This document shows positions 13,939-14,819 of a stretch of DNA of 14,819 nucleotides, one piece after another. How positions within the stretch are numbered: the stretch's first letter is position 1; each line of letters begins with the position of its first letter. The stretch covers positions 1-14,819 of the forward strand of contig JASLJP010000030.1 of the NCBI GenBank assembly GCA_030152425.1, in the 5' to 3' direction. Both the position numbers and the translations under genes were made by a program. This DNA comes from Aquirhabdus sp. (GTDB lineage: Bacteria; Pseudomonadota; Gammaproteobacteria; Pseudomonadales; Moraxellaceae). Below the pieces are notes generated by a model, which was not told where the DNA came from, searched no databases, and was given only the letters and a program-made list of their open reading frames with translations.

Positions 13939-14819
13939 TCAGGACTGCTGTTGTTTGGCTTGTGCCGCTAGCGCATAGGGCGACAAGGTGCCTTTGGGCT
14001 GAGATTTAAAGCGACGGTGAAACCACATCCACTGGGTCGGTGCGATGCGGATCAGGTTTTCAAACAGTTCATTAACGCGTGTCGCGTCATAGACCGGATC
14101 TTCAGACGGGTAGTCCGCCAGCTCAGGCGTGATGGTGACGTGATACTTGGGTTCGACATCATCGACGCGATAGGAGTGAAATGCCAAGATCGCGGAGTCA
14201 TTGATCTTGATCAAACGTCGCGGTGCCACCACGGTGGCGGCAGGCACGCCAAAAAATGGCGCCATGACCCCCAGCTTCAGACCAAAGTCCTGATCCGGCG
14301 AGTACCAGACGATTTGACCGGCTTTTAGCGCGGAGATCAAACCGCGCATATCATCATGGTCGATCTGATGCGGAAAAATATTGGCACGGGCGCGGGTGAT
14401 CAGCCATTCGAGCAGTGGATTGTTTTGCGGACGATAGACCACGGTCGCTTGGAAAAACAACGAAGACAGGTAGCCACCCTGATCCAGCGTCGTGTAGTGC
14501 CCTCCCAGCAGGAGAACGCCTTTGCCTCGCTTTTGCGCCGCAATGAGATGCTCCAGACCGTTGATGGTCACGGCATTGTCAAAGCGCTTCGGGGTATACC
14601 ATGCGCTTAAACTCTCAAAAAAACCAATGGCCGCATTTTTAAAGATGTCTTTGCCCATGGCGACCCGTTCGTCTTCCGACAGCTCGGGAAAGCATAGACC
14701 CAGATTGATCAAGGTGTCGCTGCGCCGGCGTTTGCCGACTGCCCAAAATATCTCGCCGATCCCCTGACCGAGGAAGCGTTGCATACTCCAAGGCAAGTGA
14801 GCGAGCAACCACAGGATCA
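13939..14819 (-). CDS. lpxL: LpxL/HtrB-type lipid A acyltransferase, 5'-truncated by window edge
   Basis: LpxL-family enzymes transfer a secondary acyl chain from acyl-ACP to a lipid A precursor at the inner face of the inner membrane. The frame is open to the right edge, so the N-terminus is missing; the first visible residues (ILWLLAHLPWSM) match the hydrophobic anchor that precedes the catalytic domain. The HX4D/E catalytic motif is present as HYTTLD. Further signatures are LGLCFPELS, VVYRPQNNPLLEWL, IVWYSPDQDFG and the C-terminal PTQWMWFHRRFKSQPKG, which is closer to LpxL/LpxP than to LpxM. The family call is firm but the subfamily is not. A GT4 glycosyltransferase gene follows by 32 bases. 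Confidence 0.88.
   Translation of the reverse strand, partial: ILWLLAHLPWSMQRFLGQGIGEIFWAVGKRRRSDTLINLGLCFPELSEDERVAMGKDIFKNAAIGFFESLSAWYTPKRFDNAVTINGLEHLIAAQKRGKGVLLLGGHYTTLDQGGYLSSLFFQATVVYRPQNNPLLEWLITRARANIFPHQIDHDDMRGLISALKAGQIVWYSPDQDFGLKLGVMAPFFGVPAATVVAPRRLIKINDSAILAFHSYRVDDVEPKYHVTITPELADYPSEDPVYDATRVNELFENLIRIAPTQWMWFHRRFKSQPKGTLSPYALAAQAKQQQS

Noticed and set aside
1..14819. CRISPR arrays, tRNA or rRNA genes, prophage genes
   Set aside because: No regularly spaced direct repeats, no cloverleaf or rRNA sequence and no phage-type protein were seen when reading both strands.

Overview
The window looks like chromosomal DNA of a gammaproteobacterium, probably Pseudomonadales and most likely Moraxellaceae or a near relative. 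The gene content (leuD/leuB, infA, truA, FimV, asd, an LpxL-type acyltransferase) and the protein sequences fit that group. This taxonomic call rests on recalled protein similarity, not on a search. There are no rRNA, tRNA, insertion sequence, prophage or CRISPR signatures. The genes are mostly housekeeping, closely packed, and bounded by clear hairpin-plus-T-run terminators.

Left part (1-4150): the 3' part of leuD, a small lipoprotein gene with its own terminator, then leuB as a separate unit. leuB is followed by a G.U-containing hairpin and a bidirectional terminator shared with the convergent infA. infA has a recognisable promoter in the gap that separates it from a divergent AraC-family regulator, which converges on truA.

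Middle part (4150-10950), all on the minus strand: asd with its terminator, then a two-gene fimV unit (periplasmic LysM half, then membrane/TPR half, joined by an ATGA overlap), its terminator, and then asparaginase followed by truA. The FimV polar landmark protein, normally one polypeptide, is here split exactly between its periplasmic and membrane/cytoplasmic parts. The second half carries its own signal-peptide-like segment, which would preserve the normal topology.

Right part (10950-14819): a membrane-anchored endonuclease/exonuclease/phosphatase-family protein on the plus strand, a 431-base non-coding region, and a minus-strand pair of an LpxL-type acyltransferase (cut by the window edge) followed by a GT4 glycosyltransferase, which probably act in lipid A/LPS assembly.

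The most interesting element is in the non-coding region at 12357-12787. It contains a GacA-box-like site (TGTAAG-N6-CTGACG) about 65 bases upstream of a predicted start, a -10 hexamer, about 170 bases with seven A(N)GGA motifs (one in a clear hairpin loop, another in the terminator hairpin tip), and a strong intrinsic terminator. This is the architecture of an RsmY/RsmZ/CsrB-type RNA that sequesters the translational regulator CsrA/RsmA. It is a prediction from sequence pattern alone.
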